IMG/VR virus record: IMGVR_UViG_3300035034_000107
Location: 1-33,036 of that record
Source: a virus
DNA length: 33,036 nucleotides
Strand: one strand, 5' to 3'
Part shown: positions 15,100 through 22,659 of the stretch, in pieces
Position numbering within the stretch: the stretch's first letter is position 1
How the letters are laid out: the number at the start of each line of letters is the position of its first letter
Program-made: the position numbers and the translations under genes
The notes under the pieces: generated by a model
The model's input: only the letters and a program-made list of their open reading frames with translations
The model's database searches: none
What the model was told of the DNA's origin: nothing

Positions 15100-15753
15100 A
15101 TGCAGTTTATTACAGAAACCCTTGCGGATACTCATGTTCTAACAGAACTTGATAAGTCTACAGGGAATAAGCAAATGTTCATTGAGGGTATTTTTATGCA
15201 AGATACCATCAAGAATCGTAATGGGCGCGTTTATCCTAAAGCGGTTATGGCAGAGGCGGTTAATAAGTACATTGAAACTTATGTAACACCCAAACGTTCT
15301 ATGGGTGAATTAAACCATCCACCAACACCACAGGTTAACCCTGAGCGCGCTTCACACATCATAACATCCTTAAAAGAGGATGGCAACAACTGGATTGGTA
15401 AAGCTAAAGTTCTTAATACCCCAATGGGTAACTTAGTACGCAATCTTATTGACGATGGTGTACAGATGGGTGTTAGCTCACGTGGCCTTGGTGCGGTAAA
15501 AGAATCCAATGGTGCAAATGTTGTGCAAAGCGGGTATTTCATTACTGCTGTAGATACAGTTTCTGACCCTTCAGCACCTGAAGCATTTGTTAACGGGATA
15601 ATGGAAAATAAAGAATGGATATTTGAAAACGGTATTTTAGTTGAACGTGAAATTGAAGATGTAAAACATAAAGTTAATAAAGCTGTTGCTACAGGTAATT
15701 TCGATGGAGATTTCCTGACTGATATGTTTAAAAACATCCTTACCAATATCTAG
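15100..15753 (+). CDS. 21: Prohead core protease gp21
   Basis: This 217-residue protein matches T4 gp21 (212 residues), a herpesvirus-assemblin-like serine protease that cuts scaffold, capsid and internal proteins after L/I-x-E. The catalytic His is in GELNHPPTP (His73), the Ser in GVSSRGLG (Ser126/127), and an Asp in VDTVSDPSAP is a candidate third residue. The N-terminus MQFITE|T carries a possible self-cleavage site. It lies between core protein genes and scaffold gp22, as in T4, behind AGGAAA. Confidence 0.93.
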   Translation: MQFITETLADTHVLTELDKSTGNKQMFIEGIFMQDTIKNRNGRVYPKAVMAEAVNKYIETYVTPKRSMGELNHPPTPQVNPERASHIITSLKEDGNNWIGKAKVLNTPMGNLVRNLIDDGVQMGVSSRGLGAVKESNGANVVQSGYFITAVDTVSDPSAPEAFVNGIMENKEWIFENGILVEREIEDVKHKVNKAVATGNFDGDFLTDMFKNILTNI

Positions 15754-15756
15754 TTT

Positions 15757-15776
15757 TATAAATATCAATATAAATA
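15757..15776 (+). promoter_or_regulatory. Tandem late promoters for gp22
   Basis: Two perfect TATAAATA octamers lie 12 bases apart (15757-15764 and 15769-15776), between gp21 and gp22. Scaffold is needed in large amounts, so a double late promoter makes sense. Confidence 0.8.
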
Positions 15777-15808
15777 ATATTTACTAATTTTTATAGGAGA
15801 AGGCTACA

Positions 15809-16519
15809 ATGGCTGAAAAGAAAAATTTAACTGAACAGGTTGATGTTCTTTTTGAAGGAATTGAAGTTACTGATGAACAGAAAGAAAAGTTTGCAATTAA
15901 ACTTGAAGCTGTGTTGTCAGAAAAAACTCGTTCAATTGAAGAAGAACTATCTGCTAAAAAGGATGAAGAAGTTGCTACTGGTATTACAGAAGCTACTGAC
16001 GCTATGGAAGAAAACATTAACAAGTACCTTGAGTATGTTGTTACTGAGTGGATGGAAGATAATAAACTTGCTGTTGAAACCGGCCTAAAAGCTGAAATCA
16101 CTGAAAGTTTCATCAGTGGCCTAAAAGATTTATTTGAATCTTCATACATTGAAATGCCAGAAGGTAAGCAGGATGTACTTGCATCTACTGAATCTAAAGT
16201 TTCAAAACTTACTGATGACCTTAATGAATCAATCGAAACAATCACTACTCTGAAATCACAAATTGAAAAATTTGAAAAGAGCCAAGTTGTTGTTGAGTGT
16301 TCAGAAGGTTTAACTGATACACAGAAAGAAAAACTTTCTTCACTTGTTGAAGATATTGATTTCAGTAGCAAAGATGCTTATGAATCAAAAGTTAAAACTA
16401 TCCGTGAATCATTCTTCAAGAAAGAGTCACTGAATGAAGATGGTAAAGATAGTAAAGATTCTGACGATAACCGTTCTGATTCTAGCAATCGTATGAGTGC
16501 GTATATAGACGCTCTATAA
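15809..16519 (+). CDS. 22: Prohead scaffold protein gp22
   Basis: This 236-residue acidic, helical protein lies between protease and capsid genes, the place of T4 scaffold gp22 (269 residues). It is nearly all alpha-helix with Glu/Lys heptads (a coiled-coil stretch around 120-155, KVSKLTDDLNESIETITTL) and contains many L/I-x-E sites (for example NLTE and VLFE near the start) for degradation by gp21. It forms the prohead core around which gp23 assembles. The end is Ser/Asp-rich. Late promoters and AGGAGA precede it. Confidence 0.88.
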   Translation: MAEKKNLTEQVDVLFEGIEVTDEQKEKFAIKLEAVLSEKTRSIEEELSAKKDEEVATGITEATDAMEENINKYLEYVVTEWMEDNKLAVETGLKAEITESFISGLKDLFESSYIEMPEGKQDVLASTESKVSKLTDDLNESIETITTLKSQIEKFEKSQVVVECSEGLTDTQKEKLSSLVEDIDFSSKDAYESKVKTIRESFFKKESLNEDGKDSKDSDDNRSDSSNRMSAYIDAL

Positions 16520-16530
16520 AATTATATTTT

Positions 16531-16544
16531 TATAAATATAAATA
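16531..16544 (+). promoter_or_regulatory. Overlapping late promoters for gp23
   Basis: TATAAATATAAATA contains two overlapping perfect late octamers (16531-16538 and 16537-16544) 43 bases before the major capsid gene. This fits the very high expression of gp23. Confidence 0.82.
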
Positions 16545-16586
16545 ACAAAATAGTAAAAGATTAAATTTAATTAGGAGATAACTACA

Positions 16587-17771
16587 ATGGCTGAAACTTT
16601 AGACGTTCTACTTGAAAAGTGGGATGGTGTTATTAGCAACGATAAAGTTGAAAAGATTGAAAGTAACTACAAGCAGAAAGTTACTGCGCAACTTTTAGAA
16701 AACACTGAAAACTTCTTAGCTGAAGCAACACCAACTAACGTAGCTGGTGGTATGCAGAACTATGACCCAATTTTGATTAGCCTTGTTCGCCGCATGGCTC
16801 CAAAACTGATTGCATATGATATTGCTGGTCTACAACCAATGAACGGCCCTACTGGTCTGATTTTTGCTCTACGCGCACGTTACACTGACCAAGCTGGTTC
16901 TGAAGCGGGTGTTGATGAAGCAGATACTGATTTCTCTGGTGCTGGTACTCATGCAGGTTCTGACCCATTTGGTACATATACAACTGGTACTGGTATGTCA
17001 ACTGGTACTGGTGAAGGTGATACATGGGCTGAAATGGCATTCACAATTGAGAAATCAAGTGTTACTGCTGAATCACGTCAATTAAAAGCAAGCTACTCAA
17101 TTGAATTAGCACAAGACCTTAAAGCGATTCATGGCCTTGATGCTGACCAAGAATTAACTAACATTCTTTCAACTGAACTGATTGCTGAAATTAACCGTCA
17201 CGTTATCCGTACTGTTTACAGTGTGGCTAAAGCTGGTGCAGCATTTGCTACTACACCGGGTACTTTCGACCTTACAACTGACTCTGATGGTCGTTGGTCT
17301 GTTGAAAAATTCAAGGGCTTAATCTATGCGATTGAGCGTGATGCGAATGCTATTGCGATTGATACTCGTCGTGGTAAAGGTAACATCATTATCTGTTCTG
17401 CTGACGTTGCATCTGCAATGGCACTGGCTGGTGTTCTTGATTATAACCCTGCTCTTGCAACTAACCTTGACGTTGACCCTGCTGGTGCTACCTTTGCTGG
17501 TACATATCGTGGTCGCTTCAAAGTGTACGTAGACCCTTATGCAACTGGTGACTTCTATGTTGTTGGTTATAAAGGTGCTAACCAGTATGATGCTGGTATG
17601 TTCTACTGCCCTTACGTGCCACTACAGCAAGTACGTGCTACTGACCAAACTAGTTTCCAACCTTCAGTTGGTTTCAAAACTCGTTATGGTATGGTATCTA
17701 ACCCATTCACAAGCCTAAGTGCTGACTCTAACGCTTACTACCGTAAGGTTCGAGTTACAAACTTACTGTAA
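16587..17771 (+). CDS. 23: Major capsid protein gp23
   Basis: This 394-residue protein is gp23 by position (scaffold, then capsid, then terminator) and sequence: QNYDPILISLVRRMAPKLIAYD, GLQPMNGPTGLIFALRARY, and the C-terminal GFKTRYGMVSNPF. The first 46 residues are a helical propeptide ending NFLAE|ATPTN, a gp21-type site; the mature protein would have 348 residues. T4 gp23 has 521, so this one is short. It probably lacks the extra insertion domain T4 has on the HK97 fold, and the N-arm/E-loop region around residues 105-140 is reduced to a Gly/Thr-rich loop. Codons are strongly biased, as expected for a highly expressed gene. Confidence 0.92.
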   Translation: MAETLDVLLEKWDGVISNDKVEKIESNYKQKVTAQLLENTENFLAEATPTNVAGGMQNYDPILISLVRRMAPKLIAYDIAGLQPMNGPTGLIFALRARYTDQAGSEAGVDEADTDFSGAGTHAGSDPFGTYTTGTGMSTGTGEGDTWAEMAFTIEKSSVTAESRQLKASYSIELAQDLKAIHGLDADQELTNILSTELIAEINRHVIRTVYSVAKAGAAFATTPGTFDLTTDSDGRWSVEKFKGLIYAIERDANAIAIDTRRGKGNIIICSADVASAMALAGVLDYNPALATNLDVDPAGATFAGTYRGRFKVYVDPYATGDFYVVGYKGANQYDAGMFYCPYVPLQQVRATDQTSFQPSVGFKTRYGMVSNPFTSLSADSNAYYRKVRVTNLL

Positions 17772-17810
17772 TGGTAAACTAACAACTTACCCGACAAGGT
17801 GTTGTTATCA

Positions 17811-17839
17811 AAAGCCAGCTTAACCGCTGGCTTTTTTTT
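17811..17839 (+). terminator. Rho-independent terminator after gp23
   Basis: AAAGCCAGC (17811-17819), loop TTAACC and GCTGGCTTT (17826-17834) form a perfect nine-pair stem ending in a run of eight T. This is the clearest terminator in the window and closes the capsid transcript. Confidence 0.9.
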
Positions 17840-17844
17840 GCCTG

Positions 17845-17852
17845 TATAAATA
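17845..17852 (+). promoter_or_regulatory. Late promoter after the gp23 terminator
   Basis: TATAAATA directly follows the terminator and lies 24 bases before the next gene's start, so the tube-fold protein gets its own late transcript. Confidence 0.75.
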
Positions 17853-17876
17853 TTAGAAACAAATACAGGAATGATA

Positions 17877-18398
17877 ATGGCTACACCGAATTCATATAAT
17901 ATAATCAATAACGTCAATTTTAAGTTTGAGATTTCACGTGCGCCTAATATTACATACTATTCACAAGATGTGATATTACCATCAATCCAGATAGATTCCC
18001 CTATATTCTCAATGCCTAAGCGCGACTTTGGCTTGCCCGGCACTAAACCTATTTTTGATAATCTGAATATCAACTTTCTAGTTGATGAAGATTTGGCTAA
18101 CTATCTTGAAATCTATTCATGGATTATGGATGCAATGGCTACTGAAGATATTACTAAATGGTACTGTGATGGAACACTACATATACTGAGTTCTAATATG
18201 AATCCTGTGATGGAGATTCGTTTCTATAATCTTCATCCAGTTATGTTAGCTGAACTTCCATTTACAACATCTGACCCTGATGCAGCACCCATACAATGTA
18301 CTGCCAATTTCGCATACACACATTTTGAAGTGATTGGTAAAGATGTGAGAATGAGCGAAAACACTAACACTCAAGGTAGACTACCTGATAACATATAA
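17877..18398 (+). CDS. Second tail-tube-fold (gp19/gp54-like) protein
   Basis: The product from ATG 17877 has 173 residues; I prefer this start to ATG 17871 because AGGA ends right against the first ATG. Its pattern (an opening FKFEISRAPNITYYSQDVILPSI, then PGTKPIFDNLNINFLVDEDLANYLEIYSWI) is that of tube-fold proteins found in T4-like phages and related to gp19 and the tube initiator gp54. It is probably a minor tube or baseplate component: initiator, adaptor or end piece. It has its own late promoter and is the last structural gene before UvsY. T4 has no gene of this type at this place. Confidence 0.65.
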   Translation: MATPNSYNIINNVNFKFEISRAPNITYYSQDVILPSIQIDSPIFSMPKRDFGLPGTKPIFDNLNINFLVDEDLANYLEIYSWIMDAMATEDITKWYCDGTLHILSSNMNPVMEIRFYNLHPVMLAELPFTTSDPDAAPIQCTANFAYTHFEVIGKDVRMSENTNTQGRLPDNI

Positions 18399-18424
18399 GT
18401 AAATTTACAAAATAGGATTATATT

Positions 18425-18850
18425 ATGAAGTTCGATGAATTGAAAGAAATGATTGAAACTGATTCTAAATTAGATATTTCTAAGTTAGATAAAGATGCGC
18501 TACACGTTCCATATCTACAGGGTAAATATATAAACAAACATTCTGTAGAAAATGGTAAGTTGAAACGACTGGAATTAGAACTTAAAAAACTCAAGTTCAA
18601 AAAATATCAGTATTATAGTGGTAAGGCAACTGGTGCAGAGTATCAGGCTAAACCATTAGACCACACCATATTAAAAACAGATGTACAGAGATATATTGAT
18701 GGTGATGCTGAAATTTTCGAACTGGAAAATAGAATATTAACACAGAAAATGAAAGTGGATGCAATAAGTGAATTTGTTAAGGCGTTAGGTCAGAGAACAT
18801 ACCTAATCAAATCTGCAATAGATTACTTAAAGTTCACCAATGGTGTTTAA
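18425..18850 (+). CDS. uvsY: Recombination mediator UvsY
   Basis: This 141-residue protein matches T4 UvsY (137 residues): a LDISKLDKDALHVPYLQGKY segment at the start, then LKRLELELKKLKFKKYQYY, and helical remainder. UvsY loads the UvsX recombinase onto single-stranded DNA covered by gp32. The gene lies next to uvsW, as the two are near neighbours in T4. AGGA upstream gives a good ribosome binding site. Confidence 0.9.
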   Translation: MKFDELKEMIETDSKLDISKLDKDALHVPYLQGKYINKHSVENGKLKRLELELKKLKFKKYQYYSGKATGAEYQAKPLDHTILKTDVQRYIDGDAEIFELENRILTQKMKVDAISEFVKALGQRTYLIKSAIDYLKFTNGV

Positions 18851-18852
18851 TA

Positions 18853-20316
18853 GTGGATGACATAACCCTACATAAAGTAAATGATGTATACCTACAGGTT
18901 GAGTGTAATGATTCTATTGCATATGAACTGAGTGACTATTTCTCATTTTACGCTAAAAACTATCAACACATGCCAAAATACAAAGCAGGTATGTGGGATG
19001 GGAGAATCCGTCTATTCTCAATTAAAGATAACACTCTCTATTATGGATTACTAGAGAAATTAGCATATTTTGCGAAAACCCGTGAATATACTATTGGTAT
19101 GTCAGTTGACTTTAAACGCAATTTTGAAGCAAATACGACTAAAATTGCGTTTGATGTTAATTCATATAACCCACCATTCACTCCCTATGATTATCAGAAA
19201 ACATCTATTAATTTAATTCTGAATAAGAAACGTAGATTGATTGTTTCACCAACTTCATCTGGTAAATCATTCATCATATACGGCTCTATGCGCTATCTTG
19301 TCGAGCAAGGTAAGCAAGTGCTACTGGTTGTACCTACAACATCCCTTGTAGAGCAAATGGTGAAGGATTTCAAGGGTTATGGATGGGATGTGGATGAGTA
19401 TTGTCATAAGATTTACAGTGGTAAGGAAAAGTTATCTGATAAGCCTGTAATTGTCACCACATGGCAATCAATATACAAACTTGGTAAGAAATGGTTTAGT
19501 CGTTTTGATGTATGTTATGTTGATGAGGCTCACTTAGCTACTGCTGACTCTATTAAAGGTATCATGGAAAAACTTGAAAACTGCCCTTATCGTATTGGAT
19601 TAACAGGTACAGTTGAGGATACTCAAACACACAAACTGGTACTGCAAGGTGTATTTGGTAAAGTACATAACACTGTGTCAACTAAGAAATTAATGGATGC
19701 TGGTGTTGTTGCAAAACTAAAAATCAATGCAATCAGTTTAAAGCACAATGATGAAGATTGTAAAATTGTGTCGAAGATGAAATATTCAGATGAGATTAAA
19801 ACAATTATCAATGATGGTAAGCGTAATAAATTCATATGCAATCTGGCGCAAAAACAGAAAGGTAATACCCTTGTGTTATTCAATTTCGTTGAGAAACATG
19901 GTTTACCATTATATCAAACACTATCTGAAATGAATCAGGGTGATGAGGATAAGTTAGTTTTTTTCGTGCATGGTAATACACCAACTGATAAACGTGAAGA
20001 AATTCGAGAGATTGCTGAAAATAATAATAATGTAATCATTGTTGCTTCATATGGTACTTTTTCAACGGGTATAAATATTAAGAACTTAGATAGTGTTATA
20101 TTCGCACACCCATATAAATCTAAGATTAAAAATTTACAGTCAATCGGCAGGGTATTGCGTAAAGCGAGTAAAGATGCGAAGGCAACACTTTTCGATATTG
20201 TAGATAATTATGGATGGAAGAAAAAACGGAACACAACCTATAAACACTTTTTAGATAGGTTGTCTATATATGAGAAGGAACAATTTGAATATAAAATAAT
20301 TGAGTTGAATTTATGA
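18853..20316 (+). CDS. uvsW: Helicase UvsW
   Basis: This 487-residue superfamily 2 helicase matches T4 UvsW (503 residues in the corrected sequence). Residues 1-100 are the N-terminal DNA-binding part (YKAGMWDGRIRLFS). Then come Walker A (SPTSSGKSFIIYG, about 134-146), the DEAH box (VDEAHLA), motif III (GLTGTVED) and motif VI (SIGRVLRKA). UvsW unwinds branched DNA and R-loops and drives the switch from origin-dependent to recombination-dependent replication. The start is GTG 18853, three bases after the uvsY stop; the nearby ATG is in another frame. Confidence 0.92.
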   Translation: MDDITLHKVNDVYLQVECNDSIAYELSDYFSFYAKNYQHMPKYKAGMWDGRIRLFSIKDNTLYYGLLEKLAYFAKTREYTIGMSVDFKRNFEANTTKIAFDVNSYNPPFTPYDYQKTSINLILNKKRRLIVSPTSSGKSFIIYGSMRYLVEQGKQVLLVVPTTSLVEQMVKDFKGYGWDVDEYCHKIYSGKEKLSDKPVIVTTWQSIYKLGKKWFSRFDVCYVDEAHLATADSIKGIMEKLENCPYRIGLTGTVEDTQTHKLVLQGVFGKVHNTVSTKKLMDAGVVAKLKINAISLKHNDEDCKIVSKMKYSDEIKTIINDGKRNKFICNLAQKQKGNTLVLFNFVEKHGLPLYQTLSEMNQGDEDKLVFFVHGNTPTDKREEIREIAENNNNVIIVASYGTFSTGINIKNLDSVIFAHPYKSKIKNLQSIGRVLRKASKDAKATLFDIVDNYGWKKKRNTTYKHFLDRLSIYEKEQFEYKIIELNL

Positions 20317-20678
20317 GTGATGAGAAAACAAACGCTTCGGTGTTAGAGGATTCAACTAAAGAAAGCCCTTCGGGTAATGATGTGCCGCATCAGGATAAGT
20401 TGATTCTATTAGATAATGGTAGTTTATTAATAACACGGGTTTTAACTAAGGCTGAATTACCTAACCCAACGTTTATATGTGTATACAGACCCTTTGAAGT
20501 ATTTAATGATATGGATACAGGTGAGGTGCTGTTTCGTGATTGGATACCTGAATCCATTGATGAATTCTTTTATGTACCAGTGACAAAGATAATTAATGTA
20601 TCTCAACCTGACCCATATTTTCTAATCACCTATCATAACCAACTCCACTACATTGAAGTGGATAGGGTTATCCATTAA
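20313..20678 (+). CDS. Protein of unknown function after uvsW
   Basis: I do not recognise this 121-residue protein with confidence. It overlaps the uvsW stop by four bases, so it is translated with uvsW. The first 30 residues are a polar, disordered tail (SVLEDSTKESPSGND). The rest looks like a small beta-barrel: LILLDNGSLLITRVL, a central segment with FICVYRPFEVF, then FYVPVTKIINVSQPDPYFLITYHNQL. The pattern resembles the Sm-like proteins of some T4-like phages and the protein at 29628, but no motif proves it. T4 has uvsW.1 (76 residues) here, which is not visibly related. Confidence 0.6.
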   Translation: MSDEKTNASVLEDSTKESPSGNDVPHQDKLILLDNGSLLITRVLTKAELPNPTFICVYRPFEVFNDMDTGEVLFRDWIPESIDEFFYVPVTKIINVSQPDPYFLITYHNQLHYIEVDRVIH

Positions 20679-20943
20679 TATTTCGAGAACGATTAGATGC
20701 TATTAAATAACCACTTCGTGGTATTCGTTCACTTCGTTCACTCATCAATTAATTGATTAAGTAAACATAATTAATTTAAATCTATAATATCATCGGGGCC
20801 ACATGCGCAGCTTATCAATCTGTCAAGTGCTTGTCAAGCATTATTTTCATTTATTTTAAATTAATTGACGAGTGGCGGGTATTGTGCTACTATTCAGTCA
20901 TACTAAGTGCAATTAAGCACATATAATAAAAATAAGGTATAAT
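20679..20943 (+). other. Intergenic region before gp55
   Basis: No gene is visible in these 265 bases. They contain a short hairpin (ACCAC, loop TTC, GTGGT at 20710-20722), the direct repeat TTCGTTCAC just after it, the palindrome ATCAATTAATTGAT near 20744, and AGTGC-AATTA-GCAC just before the gene. A good sigma-70 promoter lies at 20865-20893. A tiny frame of 19 codons from ATG 20697 has no Shine-Dalgarno and I do not call it. Confidence 0.5.
20865..20893 (+). promoter_or_regulatory. Sigma-70 promoter for the gp55 operon
   Basis: TTGACG (-35), a 17-base spacer and TACTAT (-10) with an upstream TG (TGCTACTAT, extended -10) lie 50 bases before the gp55 start. This looks like a host-polymerase (early) promoter, which fits a gene that must be made before late transcription begins. 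Confidence 0.75.
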
Positions 20944-21414
20944 ATGAGTGAAAAGAATGAACCAGTAGCTTATGTTGACAATAAAGAATTCTTAGTTCTA
21001 ATGAAACAGAGGCGCGAAGCGGTGCTGAAAGCACAGGAGGATAATAAACCTATCCCTCGCATACCTGAGAACATTGGTAAAATTATTCTTGATATATCAA
21101 CAAATCTAGCGTATAAGGGCAACTTCGCCAACTATACATTCCGTGATGAAATGATTTCAGATGGTATTGAAAATTGTATCAAGTATCTTGATAATTTCGA
21201 TTCAGTTAAGTATAGTAATCCATTCGCGTACTTCACACAAATTTGTTGGTGGGCGTTTGTGCGTAGAATTAATAAAGAAGGCAGTCAAACTGAATTGAAA
21301 CAGAAGTATGTTCATAAGTTTGGTCAAGACCTTGAAGCATATGATACACAGCCGCACGATATGGATGAAGTGTATCATAATACATCTATTGAATTTGAAC
21401 AAGATAAACAATAA
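20944..21414 (+). CDS. 55: Late transcription sigma factor gp55
   Basis: This 156-residue protein matches T4 gp55 (185 residues). The core, NFANYTFRDEMISDGIENCI followed by a helix and NPFAYFTQICWWAFVRRINKE, is the shortened sigma region 2 that binds core RNA polymerase and opens TATAAATA late promoters. Together with the clamp gp45 and gp33 it drives late transcription. The gene is next to gp47 and gp46, as in T4-like phages, and its targets (octamers at 8320, 15757, 15769, 16531, 16537, 17845) are in this window. Confidence 0.9.
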   Translation: MSEKNEPVAYVDNKEFLVLMKQRREAVLKAQEDNKPIPRIPENIGKIILDISTNLAYKGNFANYTFRDEMISDGIENCIKYLDNFDSVKYSNPFAYFTQICWWAFVRRINKEGSQTELKQKYVHKFGQDLEAYDTQPHDMDEVYHNTSIEFEQDKQ

Positions 21415-21428
21415 CGAGTAATCACATA

Positions 21429-22490
21429 ATGGCTAAAGTGGCATTGATAACTGATACACATTTTGGTGTACGTAATGATTCACCTGCATTTTATGAGTAT
21501 CAGAAAGAGTTTTATGAAGATATATTTTTCCCTAAACTCGCAGAAGAAAAGATTGACCATATTATTCACTTGGGTGATATGTTTGACCGGCGCAAATATA
21601 CAAATCATGTAATCCTGTATAACTTCAAACGTATGTTCTTTGATACGTTAAGGGATATGGGTGTTACAATGCATTTAATCGTCGGTAATCACGATGTTGC
21701 ATATAAGAATACCAATGTAGTTAATTCCCCTGAACTGTTTTTAGGGGAATATCCGAATATAATTCCCTATATTCAACCAGAAGTAATCCGCATTGATAAT
21801 ACACCATTGGCATTATGCCCGTGGGTTAACTCAGAAAACTATAAACAGTTTGAGGATTTTGTACAGAATTGTAATGCGGATGTGTTGTTTGGTCATTATG
21901 AGATTATCGGTTTTGAAATGCATAAGGGTGCGGGTGCATGTGATAGTGGTTTGAATGGTAATATCTTTAAGAACTTTGAACAGGTCTATTCAGGTCACTT
22001 CCACGAAACTTCAATTCAACAAAACATAATGTATTTGGGTGCGCCCACTGAATATACATGGTCGGACTATGGTTGTACCCGTGGATTCTACCTGTATGAT
22101 ACGGATACAAAGAAATTGGAATTTGTAGAGAATCCGTATCATATGTTCCATAAGATTTATTATTCAGACGATATGGATATTAATTCATTCGATTATGGTG
22201 CGCTACATGGTAAGGTGGTTCATGTGATTGTACCTGAGAAAGAAAACCAGTTACAGTATGATACTTTCATTGATAGATTAAATGCTGTTGACATATACCA
22301 ATTGGATGTGATTGATAATAGCCAGTATCATTTCAACGAAGAAGGTGCGGATGAGGATTCTATTAAATCTGAAAACACCATTAAGATTGTCGATTCATAT
22401 ATTGATAATTCTGAACTTTCGATTGACCCTGATAAATTAAAAACAATGTTTAAGGAACTACACGCTGAAGCGGTAGCTTTAGAGGATTGA
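21429..22490 (+). CDS. 47: Recombination nuclease subunit gp47
   Basis: This 353-residue protein is the Mre11/SbcD-like subunit (T4 gp47, 339 residues). Phosphoesterase motifs are present in order: DTHFG near residue 9, GDMFDRR, GNHDVAY, GHYEI and SGHFHET, which bind two metal ions. With gp46 it resects DNA ends for recombination-dependent replication and degrades host DNA. It ends in TGA one base before a small gene and gp46. Confidence 0.93.
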   Translation: MAKVALITDTHFGVRNDSPAFYEYQKEFYEDIFFPKLAEEKIDHIIHLGDMFDRRKYTNHVILYNFKRMFFDTLRDMGVTMHLIVGNHDVAYKNTNVVNSPELFLGEYPNIIPYIQPEVIRIDNTPLALCPWVNSENYKQFEDFVQNCNADVLFGHYEIIGFEMHKGAGACDSGLNGNIFKNFEQVYSGHFHETSIQQNIMYLGAPTEYTWSDYGCTRGFYLYDTDTKKLEFVENPYHMFHKIYYSDDMDINSFDYGALHGKVVHVIVPEKENQLQYDTFIDRLNAVDIYQLDVIDNSQYHFNEEGADEDSIKSENTIKIVDSYIDNSELSIDPDKLKTMFKELHAEAVALED

Positions 22491-22491
22491 T

Positions 22492-22659
22492 ATGGATAAT
22501 GAAGAATTGGTACAGATGTTATTAATGATTATTTGTGAATTAAAACAGAAGCCAGATGAAAATCATGGCATCATGTTTGAGAATGATGTATGTAAGATGT
22601 ATAATAGTGTGGTGTATAAGGATGCACCATATAAACCAATTAATGGTGAAATTAAATAA
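22492..22659 (+). CDS. Small protein between gp47 and gp46
   Basis: This frame of 55 residues starts one base after the gp47 stop and its TAA overlaps the gp46 ATG by one base, so the three genes are coupled. The peptide (MDNEELVQMLLMIICELKQK... ending NGEIK) is acidic with one hydrophobic helix and no motif I know. The tight fit suggests a real gene; an adaptor for the gp46/47 complex is a guess. Confidence 0.6.
   Translation: MDNEELVQMLLMIICELKQKPDENHGIMFENDVCKMYNSVVYKDAPYKPINGEIK

Noticed and set aside
15279-15746. Minus-strand open frame of 155 codons opposite gp21
   Set aside because: Shadow of the protease gene, without ribosome binding site; catalytic motifs are on the plus strand.
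15784-16371. Minus-strand open frame of 195 codons opposite gp22
   Set aside because: It is antisense to a clear scaffold gene; Ser-rich text is the mirror of the Glu/Lys/Asp codons of gp22, and no ribosome binding site or promoter is seen.
20070-20077. TATAAATA in the uvsW gene as a late promoter
   Set aside because: It lies deep inside coding sequence with no gene start for 230 bases; chance occurrence is expected in AT-rich DNA.
20697-20756. 19-codon frame before gp55
   Set aside because: No ribosome binding site, and it consists of the short repeats and hairpin in that gap.
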